From: an uncultured Polaribacter sp.
GTDB lineage: Bacteria; Bacteroidota; Bacteroidia; Flavobacteriales; Flavobacteriaceae
Length of the DNA: 63,370 nucleotides
Direction: 5' to 3'
Assembly: GCA_947497755.1 (NCBI GenBank)
Contig: CANMHT010000014.1
Location: 1-63,370 of the forward strand
Each line of letters starts with the position of its first letter. Within the stretch, counting starts at the first letter, position 1. Both the position numbers and the translations under genes were made by a program. The notes under the pieces were generated by a model that was not told where the DNA came from, ran no database searches, and saw only the letters and a program-made list of their open reading frames with translations. Of this stretch, positions 42,694-52,385 are shown piece by piece.

Positions 42694-45081
42694 ATGAAAT
42701 ATAGAATTGTATACCTGTTGGTATTTATGTTCTGTAATTCTCTTTGGGCTCAAAACTGTAGCTTAGAATTCTCTGGAAAGGTAGAAGACTTTCATAAAAG
42801 TCAACCTTTAGAAGATGCTGTAGTTTTTATTAAAGAGTTGAACAGATATACAACAACGGACAAAAAAGGGCTATTTAAAATAAAAAACCTTTGTAAAGGT
42901 GATTTTACTATTGAGGTTTCACATATTTCTTGTAATACAAAAACAATTAAAGTTTCTATTACAAAAGATTTGTATAAGAATATTTTTCTAGAGCATCATA
43001 TTGAAGTTTTAGAAGAGATAAAAATCAACACTCTTAATTCTAGCAACTCAACAAAACAAGTGAGTGCTATAAAAAAAGATGTTATCGATTCTTATGCTGG
43101 TGGTAACTTAGGTGATGCTTTAAAAGAAGTATCAGGTATTTCATCAATAAACACAGGTCATGCTATTGTTAAACCAATTATTAACGGTTTGCATAGTAGT
43201 AGAATTTCGATTCTAGTAAATGGTGTACGATTACAAGATCAAGATTGGGGTATAGAACATGCTCCTAGCGTAGATTTAAGTTCTGCTAATGACATTACTG
43301 TTTATAAAGGTGCAAATGCTTTAGAATTCAGTGGAGATGCCATTGGTGGTATTGTTGTAATCAACCCTAAAAAAGCAATAAAAAAGGATACATTACTTGG
43401 TAAAACAAGTCTTTCTTTTCAAAGCAATGCTAGAGCGTTTAATGGTATCACAAGCTTAGAAAAATACACTAAAAAAGGTTGGTTTGTAAATGGAACTGCA
43501 TCATACAAGAAATTTGGTGATGCTAATACTCCAGACTACAACCTAACAAATACAGGTGTAAATGCTACAGCTTTTACTCTAAACTCTGGTTTTAAAAAGT
43601 TCGAATATGGTTTTGAAGCTTTCTATTCTTATCTTGATAATGAAATAGGAATTTTATCTGCTTCTCACTTAGGAAACAGAGCCGATTTAGTGAATGCTAT
43701 TAATGCTCCAAGACCTTCTATAATAAATGATTTTAGTTATAAAATAGATAATCCAAGACAAGCAGTTACACATCAAATTGTTAAGTTTTTGGGTTATAAA
43801 CGTTTCAAAGATTTAGGTAAGTTACAGTTTCAGTACAATTATCAAAACAATCATAGATTAGAATTTGATAAGCGTGTAGGAAGTGATAAATATAAAGCAG
43901 CTACAGATTTGACTTTACAAACTCATACACTTAAAGCTGACTTTAAATTTGATTCTAATACTGAAAAAGTATACAAAGTTGGAGTTTCTGCACAGTACCA
44001 AAATAATTTTGCGAATCCAGATACAGGGATTCGAAGAATTATTCCTGATTATGATAAGTATGATATTGGACTGTTTGGAATTACAACTTATAAGTTTGAA
44101 AACTTTGTTTTAGATGCGGGTATTCGATATGACTATAACCATTATAATGCTAAAAAATTCTATCAAAAAACAAGATGGGTTTCTTCTGGTTATGATGCTA
44201 ATTTTAGTCATTTTATTACTCGTGAAGTTGGGAGTCAATATCTAACAAATCCAAAGTTCACATATCATAACATTTCATTTTCTGCTGGAATCAATTATAT
44301 GCTAAATGACTATAATTCATTATTATTTAACTACGGATTATCGAATAGAAGTCCTAATCCTTCAGAATTATTTAGTGATGGATTACATCATTCTGCAGCA
44401 AGAATTGAAACTGGAGATTTAAACTTAACTAAAGAAACATCAAATAGGTTTGGTACTACCTACAAGTACTCAAAAAACAAATGGAACCTTAATTTAGAAG
44501 GGTATGTAAATTTTATTAAAGACTTTATTTTTATTGCACCAAACGGAATAGAAACTACAATTAGGGGTGATTTCCCTGTATTTTCTTATCAAAAAACAGA
44601 TGCTGTTTTGTATGGTATAGATGCTGCTATTGCTTATAGCATTTCTAATCAATTCAATTTTCAAAACAAATCATCTTTTATTATTGGTACAGATACTAAA
44701 AAGAATGCTCCTTTAATAGACATACCTCCGTTACAAATATCTAATACTGTAGCGTACTCTAATAAAAAGTTCAATAATTTTTATGCTTCACTAGAAAGTG
44801 TATTTATGGGCAAACAAACTCGTTTCCCTGACTTTAATTTTACAACAACTTTGCCTAGTGGTCAAAATATTTTGGTTGATGTTAGTACACCTCCAAGCGC
44901 ATATCATTTGTTAAATTTTAAATCGGGGGCGAGCTTTGCCTTCAATAACACCAACTTCCATATTAATTTTTCTGTGGGCAACTTATTAAATACTCGTTAT
45001 CGCGATTACTTAAATAGGTTACGATATTTTGCAGATGAATTAGGAAGAAATTTTAAACTACAATTAATACTAAAATATTAA
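42694..45081 (+). CDS. TonB-dependent outer-membrane receptor with carboxypeptidase-D-like N-domain
   Basis: The 795-residue protein has a signal peptide (to about residue 19, SLWAQ). It then has a CarboxypepD-regulatory-like domain (about 25-105), a plug domain (about 120-230: GGNLGDALKEVSGISSI, RISILVNGVRLQDQDWGIEHAP, ITVYKGANALEFSGDAIGGIVVI) and a 22-strand-type barrel ending in FKLQLILKY. No SusD partner is nearby, so polysaccharide uptake is unlikely. The metal-ligand-rich peptide before it and the lipoprotein after it suggest uptake of a metal or metal chelate. The substrate is not determinable. Confidence 0.95.
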   Translation: MKYRIVYLLVFMFCNSLWAQNCSLEFSGKVEDFHKSQPLEDAVVFIKELNRYTTTDKKGLFKIKNLCKGDFTIEVSHISCNTKTIKVSITKDLYKNIFLEHHIEVLEEIKINTLNSSNSTKQVSAIKKDVIDSYAGGNLGDALKEVSGISSINTGHAIVKPIINGLHSSRISILVNGVRLQDQDWGIEHAPSVDLSSANDITVYKGANALEFSGDAIGGIVVINPKKAIKKDTLLGKTSLSFQSNARAFNGITSLEKYTKKGWFVNGTASYKKFGDANTPDYNLTNTGVNATAFTLNSGFKKFEYGFEAFYSYLDNEIGILSASHLGNRADLVNAINAPRPSIINDFSYKIDNPRQAVTHQIVKFLGYKRFKDLGKLQFQYNYQNNHRLEFDKRVGSDKYKAATDLTLQTHTLKADFKFDSNTEKVYKVGVSAQYQNNFANPDTGIRRIIPDYDKYDIGLFGITTYKFENFVLDAGIRYDYNHYNAKKFYQKTRWVSSGYDANFSHFITREVGSQYLTNPKFTYHNISFSAGINYMLNDYNSLLFNYGLSNRSPNPSELFSDGLHHSAARIETGDLNLTKETSNRFGTTYKYSKNKWNLNLEGYVNFIKDFIFIAPNGIETTIRGDFPVFSYQKTDAVLYGIDAAIAYSISNQFNFQNKSSFIIGTDTKKNAPLIDIPPLQISNTVAYSNKKFNNFYASLESVFMGKQTRFPDFNFTTTLPSGQNILVDVSTPPSAYHLLNFKSGASFAFNNTNFHINFSVGNLLNTRYRDYLNRLRYFADELGRNFKLQLILKY

Positions 45082-45092
45082 ATAACAATATT

Positions 45093-45650
45093 ATGAAAAC
45101 AATTAAATTATTAGCTATCTTATTCATTTCATCAATCGTTTTATCTTCATGTTCAAAAAGTGAAGATCCAGAACCAGTAAATGAAGAAGAAGTAATCACA
45201 ACAGTTACTGTAACCTTAACTAATGGTAACAGTACTATTACATTAAAAAGCAAAGATGCAGACGGTGATGGACCTGGAGCTCCGGTGGTTACTGTAAGTG
45301 GAGATTTAGCTGCTAGTACTACCTATAATGGAATAATTGAATTATTAAATGAAACTGAAACTCCTGCAGAAAATATTACTACAGAAGTAAAAGATGAAGG
45401 TGATGAGCACCAATTCTTCTACAGTGCAACTAATAGTATTGCTACTTTTGCTTATACAGACACTGATAGTAATAACAATCCTATCGGAATTACTTTTACT
45501 TTAACAACAGGAGCTGCTGGAACTGGAGCAATTGGAGTTATTTTAAAACACGAGCCAAATAAAACTGCTACAGGTGTTAAAGGTGGAGACATTACTAACG
45601 CTGGTGGTTCTACAGATGTTGATGTAAGTTTCAATGTAACTGTAAAGTAA
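45093..45650 (+). CDS. Lipoprotein accompanying the TonB-dependent receptor, unknown
   Basis: The 185-residue protein has a lipoprotein signal (FISSIVLSSC, Cys20) followed by an acidic stretch (SKSEDPEPVNEEE) of the kind associated with surface export in Bacteroidota. The rest is Thr/Gly/Ala-rich beta structure (TVTVTLTNGNSTITLKS, ATFAYTDTDSNNNPIGITFTLTTGAAG, STDVDVSFNVTVK). Homologues are named 'type 1 periplasmic binding fold' in databases, which I cannot confirm. It starts 11 bases after the receptor and is closed by a terminator, so it probably acts with the receptor at the cell surface. Confidence 0.8.
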   Translation: MKTIKLLAILFISSIVLSSCSKSEDPEPVNEEEVITTVTVTLTNGNSTITLKSKDADGDGPGAPVVTVSGDLAASTTYNGIIELLNETETPAENITTEVKDEGDEHQFFYSATNSIATFAYTDTDSNNNPIGITFTLTTGAAGTGAIGVILKHEPNKTATGVKGGDITNAGGSTDVDVSFNVTVK

Positions 45651-45681
45651 TTAGCTTCTAGCAATAGAATAGAGCTACTAT

Positions 45682-45718
45682 AAAAAAACGCTAAATGATT
45701 TTCATTTAGCGTTTTTTT
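45682..45718. terminator. Bidirectional terminator between the TonB operon and the MFS gene
   Basis: Bases 45682-45698 and 45702-45718 form a 17-bp stem (core ACGCTAAATGA) with a 3-base loop and A7/T7 flanks, between convergent genes. Confidence 0.9.
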
Positions 45719-45742
45719 ATATAATAATAGTAATCTGTTATT

Positions 45743-47053
45743 TTACTTAACGTATTTTGTTTTATTGATAAAACTTAAAGCAATAAAAGCTCCTAAAAAG
45801 AAAATTCCCAATGCTAATACACTCCATTGCATTGAACCTGTTAATGCAATAAGTACTCCATAAGTAATCATCCCTAAAACCAACGCTATTTTTTCTGTTA
45901 CATCAAAAAAGCTAAAATACGAAGCTGTATCTTCTGTTTCTGGCAATAACTTAGAATAAGTAGATCTTGCTAAAGATTGTATTGCTCCCATAACCAAACC
46001 AATTAAAGAACCCAACACATAAAAATAGATATCTACATTTGGCGTGTCTTTTGTTAAGTTAAATCCAATAAAACATACAACACCCCAAATTGCAATCGTT
46101 AATTTTAATGTTTTAATATTTCCTATTTTATTTGAAAGTCTAGAAAATAAATAAGCTCCTAGAATTCCTACAATTTGCACTAATAAAATTGTTCCTATTA
46201 AATTTAGAGTTGGTAATCCTAACACAGTTCCGAAAATTCCAGCCATTAAAATAATTGTTTGTACACCAACACTTAATAAAAAGAAGGAAATCAAAAATAT
46301 TTTCAATTCTCTATATCCAAACAATTCTTTAGCTACTTTTTGCAATTCTTTTAATCCTTTAACAAAATAATTGTCTTTTGGTAATTTACTTTTTTCTGTT
46401 GTCGGCAATCTTCTATAAGTAATTTGTGCAAAACCTAACCACCATAATCCAACTAAAACAAATGAAATCTGTGACCCAAATTGCTTATCATACATTCCAA
46501 AAACTTCTGTTTCGATAAGAGCTAAACATAAAATCAATAAAATAATTGATCCTATATATCCTAACATAAACCCTTTTGCACTTACATTATCTTGATCTTC
46601 TGGATGTGCTATTTCTGGTAAATATGCATTGTAAAAAACAATACTTCCCCAAAAACCAATACTTGCCAACACGCTAAAAACGATTCCTACCCATAGAGTT
46701 TCTTTTCCTGTAAAAAAATACAAACTCATTACAGATAGTGATCCTAACAAACAAAAAGCTTTTAAAAATTTCTTTTTATTCCCAGCATAATCTGCAATAC
46801 CAGAAAGCATTGGAGATATAAATGCTACTACCAAAAAAGAAAAAGCCAATGCATAATTATATAGTGTCGTTGGTGTCCATAATGTTCCTAAAAAAGCAAT
46901 TTTCCCATCGGCATTTGCAAAGCCTTCAGAGGCTGTTAAACCTGCATAATAAATAGGAAATACTGCAGTACTAATAACTAATGAATATACAGAGTTGGCC
47001 CAATCATAAAATGCCCAAGCATTGATTAATTTCTTATCTCCAATTTTTAACAT
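45743..47053 (-). CDS. MFS transporter, UMF1 family
   Basis: The 436-residue protein has 12 membrane helices and the UMF1 (BtlA/Atg22-like) start INAWAFYDWANSVYSLVISTAVFPIYY. The MFS loop motif appears around SGIADYAGNKKKFLKAF (about 85-101), and the C-half has SLIGLVMGAIQSLARSTYSKLLPE. Members may export amino acids or metabolites; the substrate is unknown. It lies 43 bases downstream of the M48 protease gene on the same strand. Confidence 0.93.
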   Translation of the reverse strand: MLKIGDKKLINAWAFYDWANSVYSLVISTAVFPIYYAGLTASEGFANADGKIAFLGTLWTPTTLYNYALAFSFLVVAFISPMLSGIADYAGNKKKFLKAFCLLGSLSVMSLYFFTGKETLWVGIVFSVLASIGFWGSIVFYNAYLPEIAHPEDQDNVSAKGFMLGYIGSIILLILCLALIETEVFGMYDKQFGSQISFVLVGLWWLGFAQITYRRLPTTEKSKLPKDNYFVKGLKELQKVAKELFGYRELKIFLISFFLLSVGVQTIILMAGIFGTVLGLPTLNLIGTILLVQIVGILGAYLFSRLSNKIGNIKTLKLTIAIWGVVCFIGFNLTKDTPNVDIYFYVLGSLIGLVMGAIQSLARSTYSKLLPETEDTASYFSFFDVTEKIALVLGMITYGVLIALTGSMQWSVLALGIFFLGAFIALSFINKTKYVK

Positions 47054-47096
47054 GAATCGTAAGTTTAGTTTGTTTTAAGGCACACAAGATAAACTT

Positions 47097-47906
47097 TTAT
47101 CTTGTAATTGGAGCAGCATTAAACTTTTTTGCTAAAAGTGTTGCTTCTGGTAAATAAGCTCTTAATTCTTTAATTCTAGATTCATTAGATGGATGTGTAC
47201 TAAAAAACTGAGGAACTTTAGACCTTCCTGCTCTTTTACTCATTCTAACCCAAACCTCTGCAGCTTCTTCTCCATTATATCCAGCCATTATCATAAAAAT
47301 TAGTCCTAACCTATCTGCTTCAGATTCATGTGTCCTACTATATTTAAGCATTGCTGCTTGAGAACCTAAACCATAAACAGTATTCCAAATCATGGCATTT
47401 TTATCGTCTTTTGTTCCATAAGCAACAGCTAAAGACAGTCCTTGTTGTGCCATTGCTTGAGACATTCTTTCTTGTCCGTGTCTTGCAAAAGCGTGAGCTA
47501 CTTCATGTCCCATTACTGCTGCAATTCCATCTTCATTGGCGCAAATAGGTAAAATTCCAGTATAAAAAACTACTTTTCCTCCTGGCATACACCAAGCATT
47601 TACCGTTTTATCTTCAATCAAATTAAATTCCCAACGATAAGCATCAGCTTCTTTACTCATATTATTGGCACGCATAAATCGATCAACAGCATTAGAAATT
47701 CTTTTTCCTATTTCTCTTATTTGTTTTGTTTTTGCTACATCTTTCGATTTTTTATTCTTCTCTAGAAACCCTTTATATTGAGCAAAACTAGCTGGTAAAG
47801 CTTGAGCATCACTCACTAAATCCAGTCGCTTTCTACCAGTAATTGGCACGGTACTACACTCAACAAAAACAAATGCTAAACAAATTAAAATTACAACTCT
47901 TCTCAT
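47097..47906 (-). CDS. M48-family metallopeptidase, probable lipoprotein
   Basis: The 269-residue protein has an N-terminal hydrophobic signal with a possible lipidation Cys (VFVEC, Cys17). It carries the zinc motif HEVAH (134-138), the third ligand in ESEAD (194-198) and the closing FFSTHPSNESRIKEL. This is the architecture of BepA/LoiP-like or Oma1-like periplasmic proteases that check outer-membrane protein assembly. A 7-7-7 inverted repeat lies 34 bases upstream. Confidence 0.94.
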   Translation of the reverse strand: MRRVVILICLAFVFVECSTVPITGRKRLDLVSDAQALPASFAQYKGFLEKNKKSKDVAKTKQIREIGKRISNAVDRFMRANNMSKEADAYRWEFNLIEDKTVNAWCMPGGKVVFYTGILPICANEDGIAAVMGHEVAHAFARHGQERMSQAMAQQGLSLAVAYGTKDDKNAMIWNTVYGLGSQAAMLKYSRTHESEADRLGLIFMIMAGYNGEEAAEVWVRMSKRAGRSKVPQFFSTHPSNESRIKELRAYLPEATLLAKKFNAAPITR

Positions 47907-47939
47907 ACTTTATTTCTTTATTTTTTAGACTCATTTTTA

Positions 47940-47960
47940 TACAAAAAGTCACATTTTGTA
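47940..47960. repeat. Inverted repeat upstream of the M48 protease gene
   Basis: TACAAAA (47940-47946) and TTTTGTA (47954-47960) are separated by 7 bases in the 178-base divergent gap before msrB. The dyad has operator-like geometry but is AT-rich, so chance cannot be excluded. I see nothing else in the gap. Confidence 0.35.
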
Positions 47961-48084
47961 TTTAAATATCTTTCTTCTTTAACGAAGTTTAAAATTAGTT
48001 ATTCTCTTGTTAAAAAAAGAATAAAATTATATTTATGTGTAAGTGCTAAAATAAAGAGGCGACCAAATTTGCAAATCGAAAATT

Positions 48085-48564
48085 ATGAGAAAAATTATTG
48101 CACTTTTAGTGGTTGTTGTAATGTATAGTTGTACAATAAATGCTCAACAAAAAAAAGCAACAGCAAAAAAATATAAGGTAGAAAAAACAGAGGCAGAATG
48201 GAAGAGCATACTTACTCCTACACAATATGACATATTAAGAAGAGCGGGTACAGAAAGGCCTTTTACACATCCATACAATAACAATAAAGCCAAAGGTATA
48301 TATGTATGTGCTGCTTGTAATACTCCTTTATATAAATCCAAGCACAAATACGATTCTGGTTCTGGTTGGCCAAGTTTTGATAGGGCTATTAAAGAAAATG
48401 TTGAATTAGATGTTGATTATAAGATTGGATATGCAAGAACAGAGTTAAAATGTAATACTTGCGGTGGGCACTTAGGACATTCTTTTAAAGATGGACCTAG
48501 AGAAACTACTGGAGAAAGGCATTGTATTAACGGAGCAGCTCTAAAATTTATCCCAAATAAATAG
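48085..48564 (+). CDS. msrB: Peptide-methionine (R)-S-oxide reductase, exported
   Basis: MsrB reduces methionine-R-sulfoxide. The 159-residue protein has a lipoprotein-like signal (VVVVMYSC, Cys16), so it repairs oxidised proteins in the envelope. The zinc Cys pairs are C75/C78 (CAAC) and C123/C126 (CNTC). The catalytic Cys147 is in RHCINGAAL, and SGSGWPSF and GGHLGHSF are conserved. It is transcribed singly from the gap divergent to the M48 gene. Confidence 0.97.
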   Translation: MRKIIALLVVVVMYSCTINAQQKKATAKKYKVEKTEAEWKSILTPTQYDILRRAGTERPFTHPYNNNKAKGIYVCAACNTPLYKSKHKYDSGSGWPSFDRAIKENVELDVDYKIGYARTELKCNTCGGHLGHSFKDGPRETTGERHCINGAALKFIPNK

Positions 48565-48598
48565 TACTAAAACTAAACCCTTTTTTCTAAAAAATAGA

Positions 48599-48606
48599 TA
48601 TCTTTA
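48599..48606 (+). promoter_or_regulatory. Probable -7 box (TATCTTTA) of the YfcC-type transporter gene
   Basis: It has one mismatch to TAnnTTTG and ends 26 bases before the ATG at 48633. No clear -33 TTG is seen. Confidence 0.35.
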
Positions 48607-48632
48607 AGCTTGTTAAAACTCTCTATTTTTTT

Positions 48633-50129
48633 ATGAAAAAAATTAAGTTTCCAAGTGCTTTAACAGTACTAATTTTAATTGCTGGTTTTGTTGCTTTATT
48701 AACCTGGTTAATTCCCTCTGGACAATATGATCGTTTATCTTACAATAAAGAAGATAATACTTTTACTAAAATTAGTCAGGAGAAAACAACTACTTTACCT
48801 GCAAACGAGCAAATACTTGCTGATTTACAAATAAAGATTCCTCTAGAAAAGTTTACCTCTGGCGCTATTAATAAACCCATTAGTATTCCAAATACTTACA
48901 AAGAATTAGCTGCCAATCCACAAGGATTTAAAGCTTTTGTTTTGGCACCTTTAAAGGGGATTATTAATGTAGCTGACATTATTATTTTGGTACTTTTTAT
49001 TGGAGGGTTAGTGGCTATCGTAAACCATACTGGTGCTTTTGAAGCCGGAATTTCTAGATTATCCAAACTATTAGAAGGTAAAGAATATGCACTAATTATT
49101 ATTGTTACCAGTCTTATTGCTTTGGGAGGAACCACTTTTGGATTGGCAGAAGAAACAATTGCCTTTTACCCAATATTAATTCCTGTTTTTTTAGCTGCTA
49201 AATACGACGCTATTGTTGCTTTAGCTTGTATTTATATTGGTTCATCTATTGGAACTATGGCTTCTACTATTAATCCTTTCAGTACTATTATTGCTTCAAA
49301 TTCTGCCGGAATAAATTGGACCACGGGTATGTATGGTAGAATTGGTATGTTAGTTCTCGGACTCATTATTTGTATTTTATACATTATTAGATACGGACAA
49401 AAAGTAAAAAACGATGCTTCAAAATCCATCATATTTAGCCAAAAAGAAGAAATTGAAAAACTGTTTTTATATGAAGAAACTTCAAAAACCATCCAGTTTA
49501 CTCTTAAGCTAAAGCTTGTCTTAACTATTTTTATTCTGTCTTTTGTTGTAATGGTTTATGGAGTGAGCAATTTAGAATGGTGGTTTTTAGAAATGACAGC
49601 TGTTTTTTTTGTTGGAGCAATTCTTATTGGATTTATCATGCAAATCAATGAAACCGTTTTTGTAAATATATTTATAAAAGGAGCTAGTGAATTGCTAAGT
49701 GTTGCATTTATTATTGGGGTGGCTAGAGGAGTTACTATTTTAATGGAAGATGGTTTAATTAGCGATACACTTCTTTATTACTCTAGCTCACTAACCGATG
49801 GAATGCATAAAGGTATTTTTATAAATACCATGCTTTATGTGTATAGCGGATTGTCATTTTTTATTCCGTCTTCTTCTGGAATGGCAGTATTAACAATGCC
49901 CGTTTTATCTCCTTTAGCTGATGGTGTTGGCGTAGGAAGAGAAGCTGTTGTTAATGCCTATCAATACGGAATTGGACTATTTAATTTTATCAATCCTACT
50001 GGACTCATTTTAGCTTCTTTAGCAATCGTAAAAGTTAGTTATGATAAATGGTTGAAATTTGTGATGCCTTTAGTCATAATCTTAGCTGTTGTTTCAATGA
50101 TTACTCTAACAATCTCAGTATATTTATAA
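48633..50129 (+). CDS. YfcC-family membrane transporter
   Basis: The 498-residue protein begins KKIKFPSALTVLILIAGFVALLTWLIPSGQYDR, typical of YfcC (arginine/ornithine-antiporter-like, C4-dicarboxylate superfamily), with about 12 membrane helices. Conserved blocks include LVAIVNHTGAFEAGI, GGTTFGLAEETIAFYPILIPV, IGSSIGTMASTINPFSTIIAS and FFIPSSSGMAVLTMPVLSPLAD. The substrate is probably an amino acid or carboxylate. The DinB-like gene follows 1 base later and may be co-transcribed. Confidence 0.94.
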   Translation: MKKIKFPSALTVLILIAGFVALLTWLIPSGQYDRLSYNKEDNTFTKISQEKTTTLPANEQILADLQIKIPLEKFTSGAINKPISIPNTYKELAANPQGFKAFVLAPLKGIINVADIIILVLFIGGLVAIVNHTGAFEAGISRLSKLLEGKEYALIIIVTSLIALGGTTFGLAEETIAFYPILIPVFLAAKYDAIVALACIYIGSSIGTMASTINPFSTIIASNSAGINWTTGMYGRIGMLVLGLIICILYIIRYGQKVKNDASKSIIFSQKEEIEKLFLYEETSKTIQFTLKLKLVLTIFILSFVVMVYGVSNLEWWFLEMTAVFFVGAILIGFIMQINETVFVNIFIKGASELLSVAFIIGVARGVTILMEDGLISDTLLYYSSSLTDGMHKGIFINTMLYVYSGLSFFIPSSSGMAVLTMPVLSPLADGVGVGREAVVNAYQYGIGLFNFINPTGLILASLAIVKVSYDKWLKFVMPLVIILAVVSMITLTISVYL

Positions 50130-50130
50130 T

Positions 50131-50685
50131 ATGGACAAATCTTACTTACCAAGCGTACTAAAACAATTCGAATACAATAAAAGTTTAGGTGATAAAACCT
50201 TTCTTCAATTAAGCAAAGAAGAACTTTTTTGGCAATATAATGATGAATGTAATTCTATTGCTACTATTGTAAAACATATTTCTGGAAATATGTTATCTCG
50301 ATGGACAAACTTTTTAACTGAAGATGGAGAAAAACCTTGGAGAAATAGAGATGATGAATTTGTAAATACATACAACTCTAAAGAAGAAATGATTGCAGAT
50401 TGGAATAAAGGTTGGCAATGCTTATTTGAAAACTTAAATACCATCACTCCAGAAAATAGCAATACTATTGTTTATATTAGAAATGAAGGACATACCATTG
50501 CCGAAGCTATTAATAGACAACTGTGCCATTATTCTTACCATATTGGGCAAATTGTTACCATAGGTAAAATGGCTAAAAATACCGATTGGCAAACTTTATC
50601 TATAGCAAAAAATGCTTCTAAAGCATATAACGAAGCAAAGTTTTCTGAAAATAAAGGAAAAAGACATTTTACTGAGAACTTATAA
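50131..50685 (+). CDS. DUF1572 (DinB-superfamily) protein
   Basis: The 184-residue protein has a four-helix DinB-like fold: YLPSVLKQFEYNKSLGDKTF, the first metal His in TIVKHISGNMLSRW and two more in CHYSYHIGQIV. This three-His pattern is that of DinB/YfiT metal-dependent proteins, some of which are bacillithiol-type transferases; activity here is unknown. It begins 1 base after the transporter stop and overlaps the convergent aldose epimerase gene by 17 bases. Confidence 0.93.
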   Translation: MDKSYLPSVLKQFEYNKSLGDKTFLQLSKEELFWQYNDECNSIATIVKHISGNMLSRWTNFLTEDGEKPWRNRDDEFVNTYNSKEEMIADWNKGWQCLFENLNTITPENSNTIVYIRNEGHTIAEAINRQLCHYSYHIGQIVTIGKMAKNTDWQTLSIAKNASKAYNEAKFSENKGKRHFTENL

Positions 50686-51571
50686 GAGCTAAGTCCCATT
50701 TAGTAATATACGTTTCGTTAGGTGTTAGTTCTTGTAAACCAAGTTTGTTGTTAAAACTATCTGGAACTCCCGAAACAGGTTCTATTGCTAGGCAATTATT
50801 TATTGGTAGCGTGTATACTTGTAAAAAACTTTCTTTTGTAGTTGATGATAATTCTAAATGATAGGCTGGAGTTTTAAATTGTACTTTATTAGTATCTAAA
50901 ACATAACAATCATCTAAAAAAAGGGACCCAATATTTACAATTGCAGATGTTTCTTTATTGACAACTTTCTCAGTAATCATTTGTGTATCAAAATGTATTT
51001 TTTGACTACTCTTAAAATGCAAACTACTTTTAGATAAATCTTCTGAATAAAAATATGGATGCCAACCATAAGTAAAAGGGAAAGTTTGCTTAGATGTATT
51101 CGTAAAACGAACTTCAAGGCTTAGATTAGTATCTGACAAACGATATAACAATTGTACTTTGTAAGTAAATGGAAAACCTTGTACCTCTTCTTCTTGGTTA
51201 TATTCTAAAAGTAAAGCAGCTTTGTCTTTTTTTACTGATGCATCTATTATTTGAAAAGCTTTATCATGTAAAAAACCGTGAATAGCATTATTCCTTTCAA
51301 CTTCATTAATAGCTAACTGATACTTTTTATTCTGAAAAGTATACTGCCCATTTTTAATTCTATTGGCAAAAGGGAATAATATAGAAGAAGCATATGTATC
51401 TTTATATTGTAAAGGATTTAAATCTTTTATCAATTGTTTATTTCCTAAACACAACTCTTGTAAACTAGTTCCTTGATTTAAGGCTATTGAAGCATACGTG
51501 ATTTCATTAAAAATTTTGACAAAAACTACTCCAGTAGTTTTATCTATATCTTGAGTTATTTGAAAAGACAT
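50669..51571 (-). CDS. Aldose 1-epimerase (galactose mutarotase-like)
   Basis: The 300-residue protein is of the beta-sandwich mutarotase family. RIKNGQYTF and NAIHGFLHDKAF carry the first conserved Arg/His, YGWHPYF the catalytic His and LAIEPVSGVPDSF the catalytic Glu. It interconverts sugar anomers, or sugar-6-phosphate anomers in the YeaD-like subgroup. It overlaps the DinB-like gene by 17 bases at the 3' end. Confidence 0.94.
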   Translation of the reverse strand: MSFQITQDIDKTTGVVFVKIFNEITYASIALNQGTSLQELCLGNKQLIKDLNPLQYKDTYASSILFPFANRIKNGQYTFQNKKYQLAINEVERNNAIHGFLHDKAFQIIDASVKKDKAALLLEYNQEEEVQGFPFTYKVQLLYRLSDTNLSLEVRFTNTSKQTFPFTYGWHPYFYSEDLSKSSLHFKSSQKIHFDTQMITEKVVNKETSAIVNIGSLFLDDCYVLDTNKVQFKTPAYHLELSSTTKESFLQVYTLPINNCLAIEPVSGVPDSFNNKLGLQELTPNETYITKWDLALISSQ

Positions 51572-51623
51572 CTTATTACTTTGTCACAAATCAATCGAAA
51601 ATTTCAGTAAAATCCTAATCTTT

Positions 51624-52382
51624 TTATTTGATTCCTTCAAACCATAATTTAAAAGCAGAAACTTTTTCTCTACTTACAATAATATCTTTTTCATTAAATA
51701 CTTTTGAAGTAATTTTTAATCGACTATTAGAATACACTAAAACATCTTTTATATCAGAAATATTAATAATAAATGATCGATTAACTCTAAAAAAATCGGT
51801 CGCATTTAGAACATCTACCAAACTCTCTAATTTATAATCTAAAATGTATTTCTTTTTTTCGTTGGTAATCAAATACACAGTTCTACCTTCTGCATAAAAC
51901 AAAGAAATCTCTTCTGTTTTTATAGAGTGAATATGGTTACCTAATCTTACTAAAAAACGGTCTTTTGTCTTCTTTTCTGAAAGTTCTTTCACTGCATTTT
52001 CTACATGAGAATTCCCAGAAAATACATGTTGCATTTTTTTAAGTTTACCCATTGCTTTTGAAACATCTGTAAAAGTGATTGGTTTTAAAATATAATCAAT
52101 GCTATTTACTTTAAAAGCATCAATTGCAAACTCATCAAAAGCTGTGGTAAAAATGATAGGTTTGTTGATTGGTACTTGATTAAAAATTTCAAAACTTAAA
52201 CCATCTGTTAATTGAATATCCATAAAAACAACATCAAAATCTTGGTTGTTTTGAAACCAAAAAACAGCATCTGATATGCTTGGTATTTTATTCAAAATTA
52301 AAGCATCAGCATCATATTTAAGAATATATCTTTCTAATTTATCTGCTGCTAAACTTTCGTCTTCAATTATAACAATTCTCAT
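51624..52382 (-). CDS. LytTR-family response regulator
   Basis: The 252-residue protein has a receiver domain (1-120), with the acidic pair E7/D8, the phospho-acceptor Asp55 (VVFMDIQLTD), Thr in FTTAFDEFAIDAF and Lys in ILKPIT. A LytTR DNA-binding domain (about 145-250) has LVRLGNHIHSIKTEEI, YFRVNRSFIINISDI-like TDFFRVNRSFIIN and ENDIIVSREK-like NEKDIIVSREKV. It is the last gene of a leftward module: secreted repeat protein, LytS-type kinase, kinase-like protein and this regulator. It presumably receives phosphate from the adjacent kinase. Confidence 0.95.
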   Translation of the reverse strand: MRIVIIEDESLAADKLERYILKYDADALILNKIPSISDAVFWFQNNQDFDVVFMDIQLTDGLSFEIFNQVPINKPIIFTTAFDEFAIDAFKVNSIDYILKPITFTDVSKAMGKLKKMQHVFSGNSHVENAVKELSEKKTKDRFLVRLGNHIHSIKTEEISLFYAEGRTVYLITNEKKKYILDYKLESLVDVLNATDFFRVNRSFIINISDIKDVLVYSNSRLKITSKVFNEKDIIVSREKVSAFKLWFEGIK

Positions 52383-52385
52383 TAA

